Positions 50,206 to 59,538 of a DNA stretch of 64,000 nt are shown piece after piece. Position 1 is the stretch's first letter, and every line of letters begins with the position of its first letter. The stretch is from the NCBI GenBank assembly GCA_944327255.1, contig CALVHA010000006.1, positions 1 to 64,000 on the forward strand. Direction: 5' to 3'. The DNA comes from Candidatus Gastranaerophilales bacterium (lineage in GTDB: Bacteria > Cyanobacteriota > Vampirovibrionia > Gastranaerophilales > Gastranaerophilaceae). Both the position numbers and the translations under genes were made by a program. The notes beneath the pieces are model-generated. The model saw only the letters and a program-made list of their open reading frames with translations, searched no databases and was not told the DNA's origin.

Positions 50206-51504
50206 TTATTTAGAAATTCTACCAGGAACAACAACTCCGCCTTTAAGATTCTTTTTATAGAATTCAACATGCGGTTGGAGTACACTGTCAAGAACTTCAG
50301 GCAATTCTTTCCCCTGCATAACAGCTTCAACTATTTCCTGATAAACTGTAGCGTATGCTCTTATCATTGACATGGCTCCAGCTGCCTCAGGAGTTAAACC
50401 CATATCAGAAGTTTCAACCTCTTCTTTAAAGAAATTACCTGTAATTTCATAGGATTTTGTCAAAGCTCCAATATAAGCTTGAGCGTTTTCAGAACAATCA
50501 CCTTTATCAACAGGCACAGTAAGAGCAAATACAAGTTTATTTGCAGGATTAAAATGAGCTTCTGCACTGTGGTGCATAGCATCTGGAACTTTAGCGACCT
50601 GTTTTAAAGTGTCTTTTACAGATTCATTCTGCATTTGAGCATGCCAGTAAACAGTATTTTCAAACATAGAACCCATATATTGATGAACAGAAGCTTCAAT
50701 ACCGTTTAATTTAGCATCAGCCCAGAAAATACCTTCTTTTAAAGCATCGTTTAATTCCAAATCTTCACATAAAGCAAGTTCAGAAATTTCCTGAGCGGAA
50801 TTAAGCATTTTAACCATATCTTCTTTTTTCATTCCGGCCCAGATAAGAGTGAACAGGGCATGATCATCAAATGCTGAAAATCTTCCACCAACATCATCAT
50901 GAATAAACAAATCACCAAGCCAACCGTTTGCAATAGAAGTTCTTCTTAGTTCACTTTTTTCACTATTAGCATCTGTAACCGCAATTAAATGTTTAGCTGC
51001 GGATTTTTCAGCTTCATCTTGAGATTGCCCTTTAGATTTATATGAATCAATAAGCATTTCCTGTATTCTCAAGAATCCATCTTTAGTTTCAAAAGTAGAA
51101 CCTGATTTAGAAGCAATCATGTAATTTGCTTTTGTAACATCCCCGAGTCTGAATAAAAATCTGTTCAAACTTACGGAATCAACATCAGAATAAAAATCAA
51201 CAACGTCATGGCATACGTTCAAGCCGTTAATACCAAGCATATGTTCAACCGTATGCTTAGAACCACCGATACCCATAACGCATAATTTGGAAACACCTGT
51301 TTGTTTCTTAAATGTTTCAACCATTGAATAAAGTTCGTCAACTCTTTTTAATTGTTCAGACGGAAGATTTACCCAATTAAGGAAATGACCTTTTTTGTTA
51401 GCACGAGATGCTAACTCTTTAACAAAATCAGATGCTTTTGATGAATATTTTGAAAAATCAACACCTGAAAAGCTTGTTTTTACAGCTGAATTTTTAGTTA
51501 ACAT
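50206..51504 (-). CDS. pgi: glucose-6-phosphate isomerase
   Basis: Pgi interconverts glucose 6-phosphate and fructose 6-phosphate. From ATG 51504 (AAAGGAGAG upstream) the product has 432 residues, in the range of the short bacterial form. Sugar-phosphate-binding motifs are present: VMGIGGSKHTVEHML, ASKSGSTFETKDGFL, and VGGRFSAFDDHALFTLIWAG in place of the usual VGGRFS(V/A)LS. HQYMGSMFENTVYWHAQM corresponds to the region before the catalytic Glu. With pgk and an iron alcohol dehydrogenase in the same window this fits a fermentative glycolytic metabolism. A start further upstream (51552) would ignore the Shine-Dalgarno. Confidence 0.9.
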   Translation of the reverse strand: MLTKNSAVKTSFSGVDFSKYSSKASDFVKELASRANKKGHFLNWVNLPSEQLKRVDELYSMVETFKKQTGVSKLCVMGIGGSKHTVEHMLGINGLNVCHDVVDFYSDVDSVSLNRFLFRLGDVTKANYMIASKSGSTFETKDGFLRIQEMLIDSYKSKGQSQDEAEKSAAKHLIAVTDANSEKSELRRTSIANGWLGDLFIHDDVGGRFSAFDDHALFTLIWAGMKKEDMVKMLNSAQEISELALCEDLELNDALKEGIFWADAKLNGIEASVHQYMGSMFENTVYWHAQMQNESVKDTLKQVAKVPDAMHHSAEAHFNPANKLVFALTVPVDKGDCSENAQAYIGALTKSYEITGNFFKEEVETSDMGLTPEAAGAMSMIRAYATVYQEIVEAVMQGKELPEVLDSVLQPHVEFYKKNLKGGVVVPGRISK

Positions 51505-51550
51505 TATATTCTCTCCTTTTTTTAATAACCCTTTTGCTATATTGTAACAC

Positions 51551-51578
51551 AAAAAAGCCGGATAAAAATCCGACTTTT
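51551..51578 (-). terminator. terminator of the YcaC-like gene
   Basis: AAAAAGCCGGAT and ATCCGACTTTT pair with one mismatch around AAAA; on the minus strand a T6 run follows. It separates this gene from pgi. Confidence 0.7.
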
Positions 51579-51605
51579 ACAAAGTTAAATAATTAAAATA
51601 TTAAA

Positions 51606-52250
51606 TTACTTAGTCTCACAAAAATGCTTAGCATAACAAATTCCAACACCGAAAGCCCCAGCGTGTTTTTTCATAATTTTCATAACATCATCATAAGTTT
51701 CGCTTCGGGCCCAATCTCTCTGGTATTCGCACAAGACCTGCATCCATGTAACAGGTCTTGCTCCTGCTTGTAGCATACGCATAACAGCTGCCTTATGAAC
51801 TTCTTTACTTTCACCTGCAGAGGCATCACAAAGAAAATATACTTCATAATCTTCCTTCAAAAGCGAAAGTACAGGGAAAGCAAGACAGACTTCAGTCCAC
51901 AAAGCACCAAGAATTAATTTTTTCTTTCCGAGTTTTTTAATTTCTTCTCTTACCGTTTCATCTTCATAAGTATTCATTGTTGTTCTGTCAAACACAGGTA
52001 AATCCGGAAATATATCAGTTATCTGCTTAATCATTTTTCCGCTAAATGTATCCGCATTTACCGTGGTTAAAATGGTAGGAACATTGAACAGTTTGGCTGT
52101 TTGACAGATGCCTTCCACATTATTTAAAAGCAATTCTCTTTGCATTGAACCTACCCCAAAAATCATCTGAGGTTGATAATCAATCAAAATTAAAGCGCTA
52201 TTATCAGGCGTCAACAAATCATAAATACCTTTTCTTGAATCGTTTAACAT
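51606..52250 (-). CDS. isochorismatase-family hydrolase, YcaC type
   Basis: The 214-residue product has the cysteine-hydrolase fold: ALILIDYQPQMIFGV with the catalytic Asp, the Lys in EEIKKLGKKKLILGA, and the nucleophile Cys in GALWTEVCLAFPVLSLL. The continuation DASAGESKEVHKAAVMRMLQ and VTWMQVLCEYQRDWAR is close to YcaC of Escherichia coli rather than to true isochorismatases. The YcaC substrate is not known. GGAG precedes the start and the gene is transcribed alone. Confidence 0.88.
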   Translation of the reverse strand: MLNDSRKGIYDLLTPDNSALILIDYQPQMIFGVGSMQRELLLNNVEGICQTAKLFNVPTILTTVNADTFSGKMIKQITDIFPDLPVFDRTTMNTYEDETVREEIKKLGKKKLILGALWTEVCLAFPVLSLLKEDYEVYFLCDASAGESKEVHKAAVMRMLQAGARPVTWMQVLCEYQRDWARSETYDDVMKIMKKHAGAFGVGICYAKHFCETK

Positions 52251-52347
52251 TTATATGTACTCCTTTTTTCTACATTAAAGAATTTAACCTACATACAGAT
52301 ATGTTCAATGCCCCTAATAGTCAAGTGACATAATTATTAAATTTCTT

Positions 52348-52983
52348 TTAAGACTTTAACGCTCTGTAAATCCAAGCAGCAACCATAGCACCGATAAAAT
52401 TTGCAGCAATAGTTACAAACGCAAGTTTCAAACAACATCCACTCATAATCGTCATCGACAATGCAACCGCTGGATTAAACGCTCCAAGACAGACACTTCC
52501 GCCAACGGCAAAAGCACCGGTTAATACAGTAAAACCGATAGCCAAACCATAATAAGAATTACCCTCAACCTCCTCGTCAGTTGCGGTAAGCAAAACAACA
52601 TAACATAATACAAATGTAAATAAGAATTCAGCAAGAATCAAAACCGGGAAATAATACCCGAGAGGAGAAGGTGCAGAAGGTCCGTCTGATAGCATATTCA
52701 CGATAAATGCAGCAGCAACACCTCCAAGAACCTGTGCAATCATATAAGTTAAACATCTTTGCCCAGAAATAACACCTCTCATATAAGCAGCAAGCGATAC
52801 AGCAGGATTATAATGCCCGCCTGAAATGTGCCCGCCAGCATATACCATAATCATTAACGCAGAACCAATCGCAATTGGAGCCATTAATCCGTCTCCTCTT
52901 AAAGAAGCTGTACAACCTACTGTTAATATTAAAAAAAATGCTCCGATAAATTCTACCAAATATTTTTTTGAATCTTCTAACAT
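52348..52983 (-). CDS. aquaporin / glycerol facilitator family channel
   Basis: The 211-residue product has six transmembrane helices and both half-helix signatures: GGHYNPAVSLAAYMRG near residue 55 and LGAFNPAVALSMTIMS near residue 165. Both NPA boxes are intact. It is short for a glycerol facilitator (about 260 residues), and the second box lacks the Asp (NPARD) that follows in GlpF, which fits a water-type aquaporin. AAGGAG precedes the ATG. No glycerol metabolism gene is adjacent. Confidence 0.9.
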   Translation of the reverse strand: MLEDSKKYLVEFIGAFFLILTVGCTASLRGDGLMAPIAIGSALMIMVYAGGHISGGHYNPAVSLAAYMRGVISGQRCLTYMIAQVLGGVAAAFIVNMLSDGPSAPSPLGYYFPVLILAEFLFTFVLCYVVLLTATDEEVEGNSYYGLAIGFTVLTGAFAVGGSVCLGAFNPAVALSMTIMSGCCLKLAFVTIAANFIGAMVAAWIYRALKS

Positions 52984-53088
52984 AAATTTCTCCTTTTATT
53001 TTTATATGTAAAATTTAACACCCTATTATGTCTCATATTTGATATTAATAAATTAGACATATTTGCAATTTTTTTATAAAATAAGTCT

Positions 53089-53820
53089 ATGTTTTACTTT
53101 GAAGAGATAAACGGGAAAAAAATTCTGAAATCAGATATAATAAAAACAGAACACTTTTTCACAACCCGTGAAATATGTATCCAAACAAAAGAAAAAAGTT
53201 TAAAAGAACATACTGAATACAATAAAAAACTGATATGTGATTATCTTGGTATAAATAAATTAATTTCTCCAAATCAAACACACACTTCTCACATAGAAAT
53301 CGCATCGTCAAATAAAGTTTCATATCCTGACACTGACGGACTTATTACAACAGAAAAAGATATTGCAATTTATCTTAACTTTGCAGACTGCACCCCAGTT
53401 ATATTATATGACGAGAAAGAAAATATAGGCGCTATTTCGCATGCCGGTTGGAGGGGAACAGCAGGGAAAATAGCGACCAAAACAATAGAAAAAATGATTA
53501 AAGAGTATAATTGTAAATCTCAGAACATTTCAGCAGCAATAGGACCTGCAATATCAATGTGCTGCTATAACGTTGGAGAAGATGTTTTCAGACAACTAAA
53601 ATCAACCGTTTCAGATTTTAATCGACTTTATGAAATAAGAAACGGAAGTATCTTTGTGGATTTAAAAAATATAAACAAACGACAGATTGAAGAATGTGGA
53701 ATAGAAAAAATTGATATCTGCCCATATTGCACCTGCTGTAATAATGATTTATTTTTCTCATATAGAAAAGAAAATGCTACAACTAATCGTCATAGCGCAA
53801 TACTAAAGCTAAACAATTAA
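53089..53820 (+). CDS. pgeF: PgeF/YfiH-family laccase-domain protein
   Basis: The 243-residue protein has the DUF152/multi-copper polyphenol-oxidase-like fold: ISPNQTHTSHI (His ligand), LNFADCTPVILYD (Cys ligand) and ISHAGWRGTAGKIA (His ligand), then IGPAISMCCYNVGEDVF. In E. coli the relative edits peptidoglycan precursors; other members are purine nucleoside phosphorylases. TAAAAT (53077-53082) with TAGACA 17 bases upstream ends six bases before the ATG, so the mRNA is probably leaderless. It is convergent with the coiled-coil gene, nine bases from it. Confidence 0.92.
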   Translation: MFYFEEINGKKILKSDIIKTEHFFTTREICIQTKEKSLKEHTEYNKKLICDYLGINKLISPNQTHTSHIEIASSNKVSYPDTDGLITTEKDIAIYLNFADCTPVILYDEKENIGAISHAGWRGTAGKIATKTIEKMIKEYNCKSQNISAAIGPAISMCCYNVGEDVFRQLKSTVSDFNRLYEIRNGSIFVDLKNINKRQIEECGIEKIDICPYCTCCNNDLFFSYRKENATTNRHSAILKLNN

Positions 53821-53829
53821 ACTGTTGTG

Positions 53830-55682
53830 CTATTCCCACTTAAATTTAGGTTTACCATTTCCATCAAAACCGTTAAGGGTTATATTTTTTTGCGACTTCG
53901 CTCTTTCTTGAGCTTCAACTGCTCCTGCCCAATCTCTGTTAACAAGGTTCTTGTATTCAACAGCTCCTATCCCAATAGTACGTCCTGCCTGAATCCACTC
54001 CCAGTTATCACCTGTTACATTCACCATTGTTGCGCCAGTACGCGGATCTGTAAATGAGCCATCAGAATTTTTAATATATCCTTGACGCTCAAATTCTTCA
54101 GCTGTTCCAAAGGTATTTACACGATTTTCACCCCAAGCTTCTCCAGTACATTTGCGAATATCATAATCTTTACATGCAATCATATTTTCAAGAGGTGTCT
54201 TTGATGCCGAACAACCCTCAGAAGAATTGGCTCTTTCTAATATATCGTTTTCTATTTCTGCTTTCTTTTCAGGACTTATTGCATCAGAACCAGCTTCCCG
54301 CTGTTTAGCTCTTTCTATACCTTCATCAAGTTTTTTACTCAAATCATTAACACTATCTGCGGCGGCTTGTAAAGCTTTAACTTGATTTTCAACGGCTTCA
54401 TACTGCGTAAGAATACCCTGTTGGGTTTCTAGTTCAGAATTAAGTCGTTCATAATTTGCATTTGCATCATCGTATATTTGTAGAGATGTGTCATATGCAT
54501 CCTGACTGTTTTCAACTTGTTCCTGCATTTGTTCGCATTTTTCAGCTAGATTTTTGTATTGAGATTCACTCTGTTGTAATTTTTGTAATACACTATCTTT
54601 TGCTTTCTGAGCATCATTAAGCTGAGTTTCTGCTTCTTGGAATTTAGTTTCGGCAGATTCCAAAAATCCTTTTGCCTGTTCCAGACTCTGTTCTGCCTGC
54701 TGTTTATCCGATTCCGCTTTCTTTACAGCATCTTTTGCTGTTTCATATTCAGGATTAGGAGTTCCGTCTTCTAAAGTCTTAGGAGTAGAGTCTAATTGTG
54801 ATTGTGCAGATTCTAAAGCCTGAGTTGCATTGCTAACTGCCGCTTCTGATTTTGCAACAGAAGTCTTTGCACTGGAGACTTCAGTTTGGGCTGAACTTTT
54901 ATTCTTTTCTTGAGTTTTTACATTTGAACATGCATCTTTATATTCACTATTTACGGAACTTAATTGCTCATCCATTTGATCTCTGGCTTGTATAGAAGAA
55001 TTAAGTTTACTTGTATTGTTATCAAGAGATGCTTTAGCTGTATCAGATTCATTTTTTGCCCCGTCAACTTGACCTTCAAGTCTGCTAACATTAGCCTCTG
55101 CGGTACTTTTCTGAGTGGAAAGTTCATTATAATTAGCCTGAGTTTGTGCTAAAGATTGATTTACCTTAACAACCTGTTCCGCAAGCCTTGGTTTTAAATT
55201 TGATAATGACTCTGAATTCCAGCCCCCAAGAGCTTGCCTTACTAGTTCCAATGTTTCATAGCTAACATCTGTAGATAAATCGTTAGTATTAATATTTTGA
55301 GCATAACCGGAATACTGATCAAATGCGTCATTTACACTGCTGTAGAAACTACATTATTAGAACCATTATTGATTACAGCTCTGGTTCCTGTAGATATTGA
55401 AGTAGAAGTTTCTTCAACACTTGAAACACCAGTATCACCTAAAAAAGAGTTAATAGTATCAATAGCTGCTGATATTTCAGAAAAAGAGTTCAATTTAGAT
55501 TGATTACTCCCATTAGTAGAACCTGTACGATTTGCATTAGCTTCTGTCCAAGAAGAAAGCCATTTATCTTGCTGATTAGATTGAGCAATCTGCTTCATTC
55601 TTGCTTCATGTTGCTTTTTAAGCTCCTTCAACTGCTGCATCTTAGTAGAAAAACTAAATTTTACTTCTCTATATGGGGACAT
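53830..55682 (-). pseudogene. coiled-coil protein gene split by a single-base frameshift
   Basis: Two frames form one gene. The first, from ATG 55682 (GAGGAGAG upstream), encodes MSPYREVKFSFSTKMQQLKE and a Ser/Asn/Thr-rich segment to ..NNVVSTAV, stopping at TAA 55332. The other frame then continues without an ATG or Shine-Dalgarno as VNDAFDQYSGYAQNIN.., through LVRQALGGWNSE, about 300 residues of coiled coil (heptads rich in Ala, Gln, Glu, Ser), and a C-terminal domain with four Cys (CSASKTPLENMIACKDYDIRKC) ending GNGKPKFKWE. The shift is -1, equal to one missing base between about 55328 and 55350. No slippery heptamer is present. The 53830-55251 part could begin at a TTG at 55251, but it has no ribosome binding site. 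Intact length would be about 617 residues. No family is recognised. Confidence 0.65.
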
Positions 55683-55756
55683 CTTACTCTCCTCTCATAT
55701 ATATAAAGTAAAAGTAAGAGCCAGAATTTCAAAAAAATAACACCTCGCCTCTCCTC

Positions 55757-55777
55757 GCATGCTATGCTATGCTATGC
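55757..55777. repeat. GCTAT pentanucleotide repeat
   Basis: GCAT is followed by three exact copies of GCTAT (55761-55775) and a partial fourth. It lies next to ATTATA (55781-55786, TATAAT on the minus strand), so it would be at the 5' end of the transcript of the split coiled-coil gene. Confidence 0.6.
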
Positions 55778-55909
55778 GGCATTATAGCTTATCTCCCAAG
55801 GATTTACGCTCTATTCACAATTTGTTACATTTCTACAACTTACTTAATATTTATTTTAACAGATCTATAAAACTTACAACTAAAAAATGTTCAGATAAAA
55901 AAATTGTCT

Positions 55910-56524
55910 TTAATTAGTCTGTATAAACAAGCTGATAATATCATTAATAGCAGCAAACTGTCTCTGATACTTTTGTGCTTGTACTTCTAAAATATTAATT
56001 TGTTTCTTATGTTCAAGAACATTAGTCTGACATTCTCTTACAGACTGGGTTAAATTTTCCTGAACCTGCTGAGCTTCCTGCAAAACACTTGTCATAGATA
56101 TACCAAGAGCTTCCATTGTCTGCTTAATAATCATAGCTCCGGTTTGTTTTGAAACTCCGGAAGGAAGTTTTGTAATAAGTTGACGTAATACTTCAACATT
56201 AGACGGAAGTACCATTTCTTCAACTTCAGGGATATTTACTTCTGGATGCTGGAAATTCATCATAGTGTTATTCAATGCATTTTCAACATTGTTGTTTTGT
56301 GTATTAAAATTAAATGTAGGTGTCTGTTGAACAGATTCTTCATTAAGGTTATTATTTAAAACCATATCGTCAATCAAATTATTTTTTGAGGCGAGTGAAC
56401 TTAAATTAGTCAATTCAGGTGCTCCTTGAGCTTCTTTAACTGGAACAATTTCAATATCAGATTGCTGTTTCAAAGCTTCAACAATCTTTTTCCCTACACC
56501 TTCGGTCATTCTATTGCTACTCAT
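55910..56524 (-). CDS. coiled-coil protein of unknown function
   Basis: The 204-residue product starts MSSNRMTEGVGKKIVEALKQ, has an Asn-rich middle (residues about 50-90, FNFNTQNNNVENALNNTMMN), then LPSNVEVLRQLITKLPSGVS and SKQTGAMIIKQTMEALGISM, and a C-terminal coiled coil (VLQEAQQVQENLTQSVREC, KKQINILEVQAQKYQRQF). AAAAGGAT precedes the ATG. There is no signal peptide. The order 'regulatory-looking N-terminus, helical middle, coiled coil' recalls cell-division or filament-associated scaffolds, but no family is recognised. Confidence 0.65.
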   Translation of the reverse strand: MSSNRMTEGVGKKIVEALKQQSDIEIVPVKEAQGAPELTNLSSLASKNNLIDDMVLNNNLNEESVQQTPTFNFNTQNNNVENALNNTMMNFQHPEVNIPEVEEMVLPSNVEVLRQLITKLPSGVSKQTGAMIIKQTMEALGISMTSVLQEAQQVQENLTQSVRECQTNVLEHKKQINILEVQAQKYQRQFAAINDIISLFIQTN

Positions 56525-56689
56525 ATTTATAAATCCTTTTTTATCTGAACGCTTATATTATATTCAAAAAATAAAATTATTACAAGAAAATATAATCTAC
56601 TTCTTATATTGTTACAATTCTAAAATTATAAATTTACACAAGCACCTTTTTATGCTAAATTTTATAACAATAGGAGTGAGGCTAATATT

Positions 56690-57682
56690 ATGGCAAAAAG
56701 AGTTGAAGTACAAATTTACAATTCAGCAGAAACAGGTTTTGCGGAGCTGGAACAGGAGAGAACCTTTGAACCATTATGGGATCTACATTATGGAGAAAAC
56801 CCGCAACAGCCTGCAATGTTGTTCCAAACAGCAAACATGGCAAACTATGAAATAATAGACGGAAAAATTTTATCATATAATGAAATTTTAAGTCTTACAG
56901 AAATTGCAAATGTTTTGAGTGAATTTTTTGACGTTTATGCGGTTGCAATAGTAAAACACGCAGCCCCTTGCGGAGTTGCACTAGGAAAGACTCTGGATGA
57001 GGCTTACAATAAAGCATTTGATTGCGATCCTATCTCGTCATTTTTCGGGGCAATAGGAGCTTCGAAAACAATCGATTATGAAGTAGCGAAACATATAAAT
57101 TCAATGTCCGTAAAAATGGTTATGGCTCCTGATTTTGAACCAAAGGCATTGGAACTTTTACGAGAAAATCCGTTTATAAAACTGATTAAACTTAATACAC
57201 CTTTGAGTGAATATAAATCTCTCATTCAAAAAGATATACATATAACACCTTTTGGTACGCTTTATCAGGACTTTAATAAAAGCGAATTAAATAAAAATTC
57301 ATTTAAAATCGTAACACAGACAAAACCTACAACAGAGCAGATAGAAGATGCTGTGTTTGCCTGGAAAATATCAAAATATGCACGTTCAAATTCAATTGTA
57401 ATAGCAAAAGATTTCAAAACGGTGGCTATAGCTCAAGGTCATATTTCGCCGGTCACAGCAGTAGAAGCAGCAATGCACATTGCCTGTGACAATGCGAAGG
57501 GAGCTGTTATGGTTTCAGATAATACATTACCGACAAGTGATTGCATATATGCGGCCCTTCCGGGAAGAATTTCAGCAATTATCCAGCCTGGAGGCTCGGC
57601 AAATGATGCAAAGATGATTGAACTTGCAGATAAATATCGCATAGCAATGATATTCACGGGAATAAAAAATTATAAACACTAG
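56690..57682 (+). CDS. AICAR transformylase domain protein (PurH C-terminal type)
   Basis: The 330-residue protein corresponds to the C-terminal AICAR transformylase half of PurH, which formylates AICAR to FAICAR in purine synthesis: LHYGENPQQPAMLF, IVKHAAPCGVALGKTLDEAY (with the catalytic Lys-His pair), AFDCDPISSFFGAIGAS, and the ending AIIQPGGSANDAKMIELADK and MIFTGIKNYKH. The N-terminal IMP cyclohydrolase (MGS-like) domain of about 200 residues is missing. The normal GQMSR segment reads GHISPVTAVEAA, so one conserved Arg is replaced. Activity is therefore not certain. AGGAGTGAGG precedes the ATG, and it is 19 bases before the deaminase gene. Confidence 0.8.
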   Translation: MAKRVEVQIYNSAETGFAELEQERTFEPLWDLHYGENPQQPAMLFQTANMANYEIIDGKILSYNEILSLTEIANVLSEFFDVYAVAIVKHAAPCGVALGKTLDEAYNKAFDCDPISSFFGAIGASKTIDYEVAKHINSMSVKMVMAPDFEPKALELLRENPFIKLIKLNTPLSEYKSLIQKDIHITPFGTLYQDFNKSELNKNSFKIVTQTKPTTEQIEDAVFAWKISKYARSNSIVIAKDFKTVAIAQGHISPVTAVEAAMHIACDNAKGAVMVSDNTLPTSDCIYAALPGRISAIIQPGGSANDAKMIELADKYRIAMIFTGIKNYKH

Positions 57683-57701
57683 TAAGTATAGAGGTACAAT
57701 T

Positions 57702-58148
57702 ATGGAAATAAAAAGCTGGGAAGATTATTTTTTGGACTTGGCTAAAACTTGTGCAAGCCGTTCAAATTGTATAAGAGCACAAGTCGGAGCAGTAATTGTC
57801 GGGGATGACAAAAAAATTAAAGCAACAGGATATAACGGCACCCCATCAAAAGTTGAGTCATGTTATGAAAGAGGGAAATGCTACAGAATAGAGCATAATA
57901 TCAAATCAGGGACCTGTTATGAAACCTGCCGTTCAATTCATGCAGAACAAAATGCTATTATTCAAGCAGGTCAGGATAGATGTAAGGGGTCTACAATGTA
58001 TATATGGGGGCACAATTTTATATGTATCCTGTGTAAAAGATTTATCGTTCAATCAGGGATTAAAGATGTTTATTTAAAAAAAGATGAAAATTCTCCTGTT
58101 CTTCATGTAACAGTAGAAGATATCAGAAGAGAACTTAACGAAGCATAA
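57702..58148 (+). CDS. deoxycytidylate deaminase family protein
   Basis: The 148-residue product is a dCMP deaminase/ComEB-type protein. It has RAQVGAVIVGDDKKIKATGYNG, the zinc-binding HAEQNAI (with the catalytic Glu) and the two Cys of FICILCKRFIVQSG; the usual Pro before the first Cys is missing. A Cys-rich insert (CYERGKCYRIEHN, CYETCRS) matches family members that have extra zinc. It makes dUMP for thymidylate synthesis. GAGGT precedes the ATG, and it forms a unit with the purine gene upstream. Confidence 0.9.
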   Translation: MEIKSWEDYFLDLAKTCASRSNCIRAQVGAVIVGDDKKIKATGYNGTPSKVESCYERGKCYRIEHNIKSGTCYETCRSIHAEQNAIIQAGQDRCKGSTMYIWGHNFICILCKRFIVQSGIKDVYLKKDENSPVLHVTVEDIRRELNEA

Positions 58149-58150
58149 AA

Positions 58151-58184
58151 TAAAAAAGAGTCGAAAAAGAAACGACTCTTTTTT
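58151..58184 (+). terminator. terminator of the dCMP deaminase unit
   Basis: AAAAAAGAGTCG and CGACTCTTTTTT form a stem around AAAAAGAAA, followed by AT. Confidence 0.85.
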
Positions 58185-58259
58185 ATATTTGCTAATCTGT
58201 TTTGTTTTTTGTAGAATAAGTATGCAAAGATTTTTGTGATTTTAAATAAGGAGAAAATT

Positions 58260-59462
58260 ATGAAAAAATCAATTAACGATTTAGGAGACGTTAAGGGCAA
58301 AAGAGCGTTAGTCAGAGTTGACGTAAACGTTCCTCTTGACGCAGACAAGAATGTTACAGACGATACAAGAATTCAAGCTATCGTTCCTACAGTAAAAGCT
58401 TTAAAAGACAAAGGTGCAAAAATTATTTTAATGGCTCACCTCGGACGTCCGAAAGGTGAATGGAACATGGAATTTTCTTTGGCTCCTGTTGCAAAATATA
58501 TGTCAAAAGTTTTGGGTGAAGATGTTTTATTCGTATCAGAACCTGTAGGTGAAGGAGCAGAAAAAGCATTGGAAGGAATGAAAGACGGACAGGTTGCATT
58601 ATTGGAAAACATCCGTTTCTACAAAGCTGAAGAAGCAAAAGATGATGATATGACTTTTGCAAACGAACTTGCAAAATTAGGTGATTTTTATGTAAACGAC
58701 GCATTCGGCGCAGCTCACAGAAACCACACTTCAACATCTAAATTAGCTAAAGTTTTGAAACCGGCTGTTGCAGGCTTATTGATGGAAAAAGAAATCAGAT
58801 GCTTATCTCAAGCTCTTGATAATCCTACTCGTCCATTTACTGCAGTTGTAGGCGGTGCTAAAGTTTCTTCTAAAATCGGTGTTTTGGAAAACTTGCTTGA
58901 CAAAGTTGATAATATGATTATCGGCGGCGGTATGGCTTATACATTTGTAAAAGCTAACGGCGGAAAAATCGGTAATTCAATCTGCGAAGACGATCAATTG
59001 GAAGTTGCTAAGGCAATCGAAAAGAAAGCTGCTGACAAAGGCGTTAAACTTGTTATGGCAACAGACGTTCTTGCAGCAGATGATTTCTCTGGTAACGGAA
59101 CTAACAAATTCGTTAAAATTGATGAAATTCCTGATGGATTTGAAGGCGTTGATGCTGGTCAAGATTCAAGAAAAGCTTTTGCTGATGTTATTAAATCTTC
59201 AAAAACAATTTTGATGAACGGTCCTGTTGGTGCTTTTGAAAATCCTAAATTTGCAGAAGGTACTAAAGAAGTATTGAATGCAATTGTTGAAGCAACAAAA
59301 GCTGGTGCTGTATCTGTAATCGGTGGTGGTGATTCTGTTTCAGCTGCTAAGAAATTCTGTAAAGCTGAAGATTTCACTCACGTTTCAACTGGTGGTGGAG
59401 CTTCTCTTGAATTCATCGAAGGAAAAGTTCTTCCAGGTGTTGCAGCTCTAGATGAAAAATAG
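58260..59462 (+). CDS. pgk: phosphoglycerate kinase
   Basis: Pgk makes ATP from 1,3-bisphosphoglycerate. From ATG 58260 (AAGGAGA upstream) the product has 400 residues. The substrate-binding signature RALVRVDVNVPLD, the basic-patch LMAHLGRPKGEW, LLENIRFYKAEE, the hinge AVVGGAKVSSKIGVLENLL, and the nucleotide site LMNGPVGAFEN and GGGDSVSAAKKF are all intact. Codon use here, for example frequent GGT, GCT and GTT, differs from neighbouring genes and suggests strong expression. It is monocistronic, with a good terminator. Confidence 0.97.
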   Translation: MKKSINDLGDVKGKRALVRVDVNVPLDADKNVTDDTRIQAIVPTVKALKDKGAKIILMAHLGRPKGEWNMEFSLAPVAKYMSKVLGEDVLFVSEPVGEGAEKALEGMKDGQVALLENIRFYKAEEAKDDDMTFANELAKLGDFYVNDAFGAAHRNHTSTSKLAKVLKPAVAGLLMEKEIRCLSQALDNPTRPFTAVVGGAKVSSKIGVLENLLDKVDNMIIGGGMAYTFVKANGGKIGNSICEDDQLEVAKAIEKKAADKGVKLVMATDVLAADDFSGNGTNKFVKIDEIPDGFEGVDAGQDSRKAFADVIKSSKTILMNGPVGAFENPKFAEGTKEVLNAIVEATKAGAVSVIGGGDSVSAAKKFCKAEDFTHVSTGGGASLEFIEGKVLPGVAALDEK

Positions 59463-59482
59463 GCTGATAAAGTATAAATTTG

Positions 59483-59513
59483 AAGGACGAGATTTTTATC
59501 TCGTCCTTTTTTA
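59483..59513 (+). terminator. terminator of pgk
   Basis: AAGGACGAGAT and ATCTCGTCCTTT form an 11-base-pair stem around TTTT and end in a T run. Confidence 0.9.
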
Positions 59514-59538
59514 TTGTTATATATTTTACAATCCTGAA

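Noticed and set aside
55328-55350. Programmed -1 ribosomal frameshift in the coiled-coil gene
   Set aside because: No X-XXY-YYZ slippery heptamer is present in the window where both frames are open.
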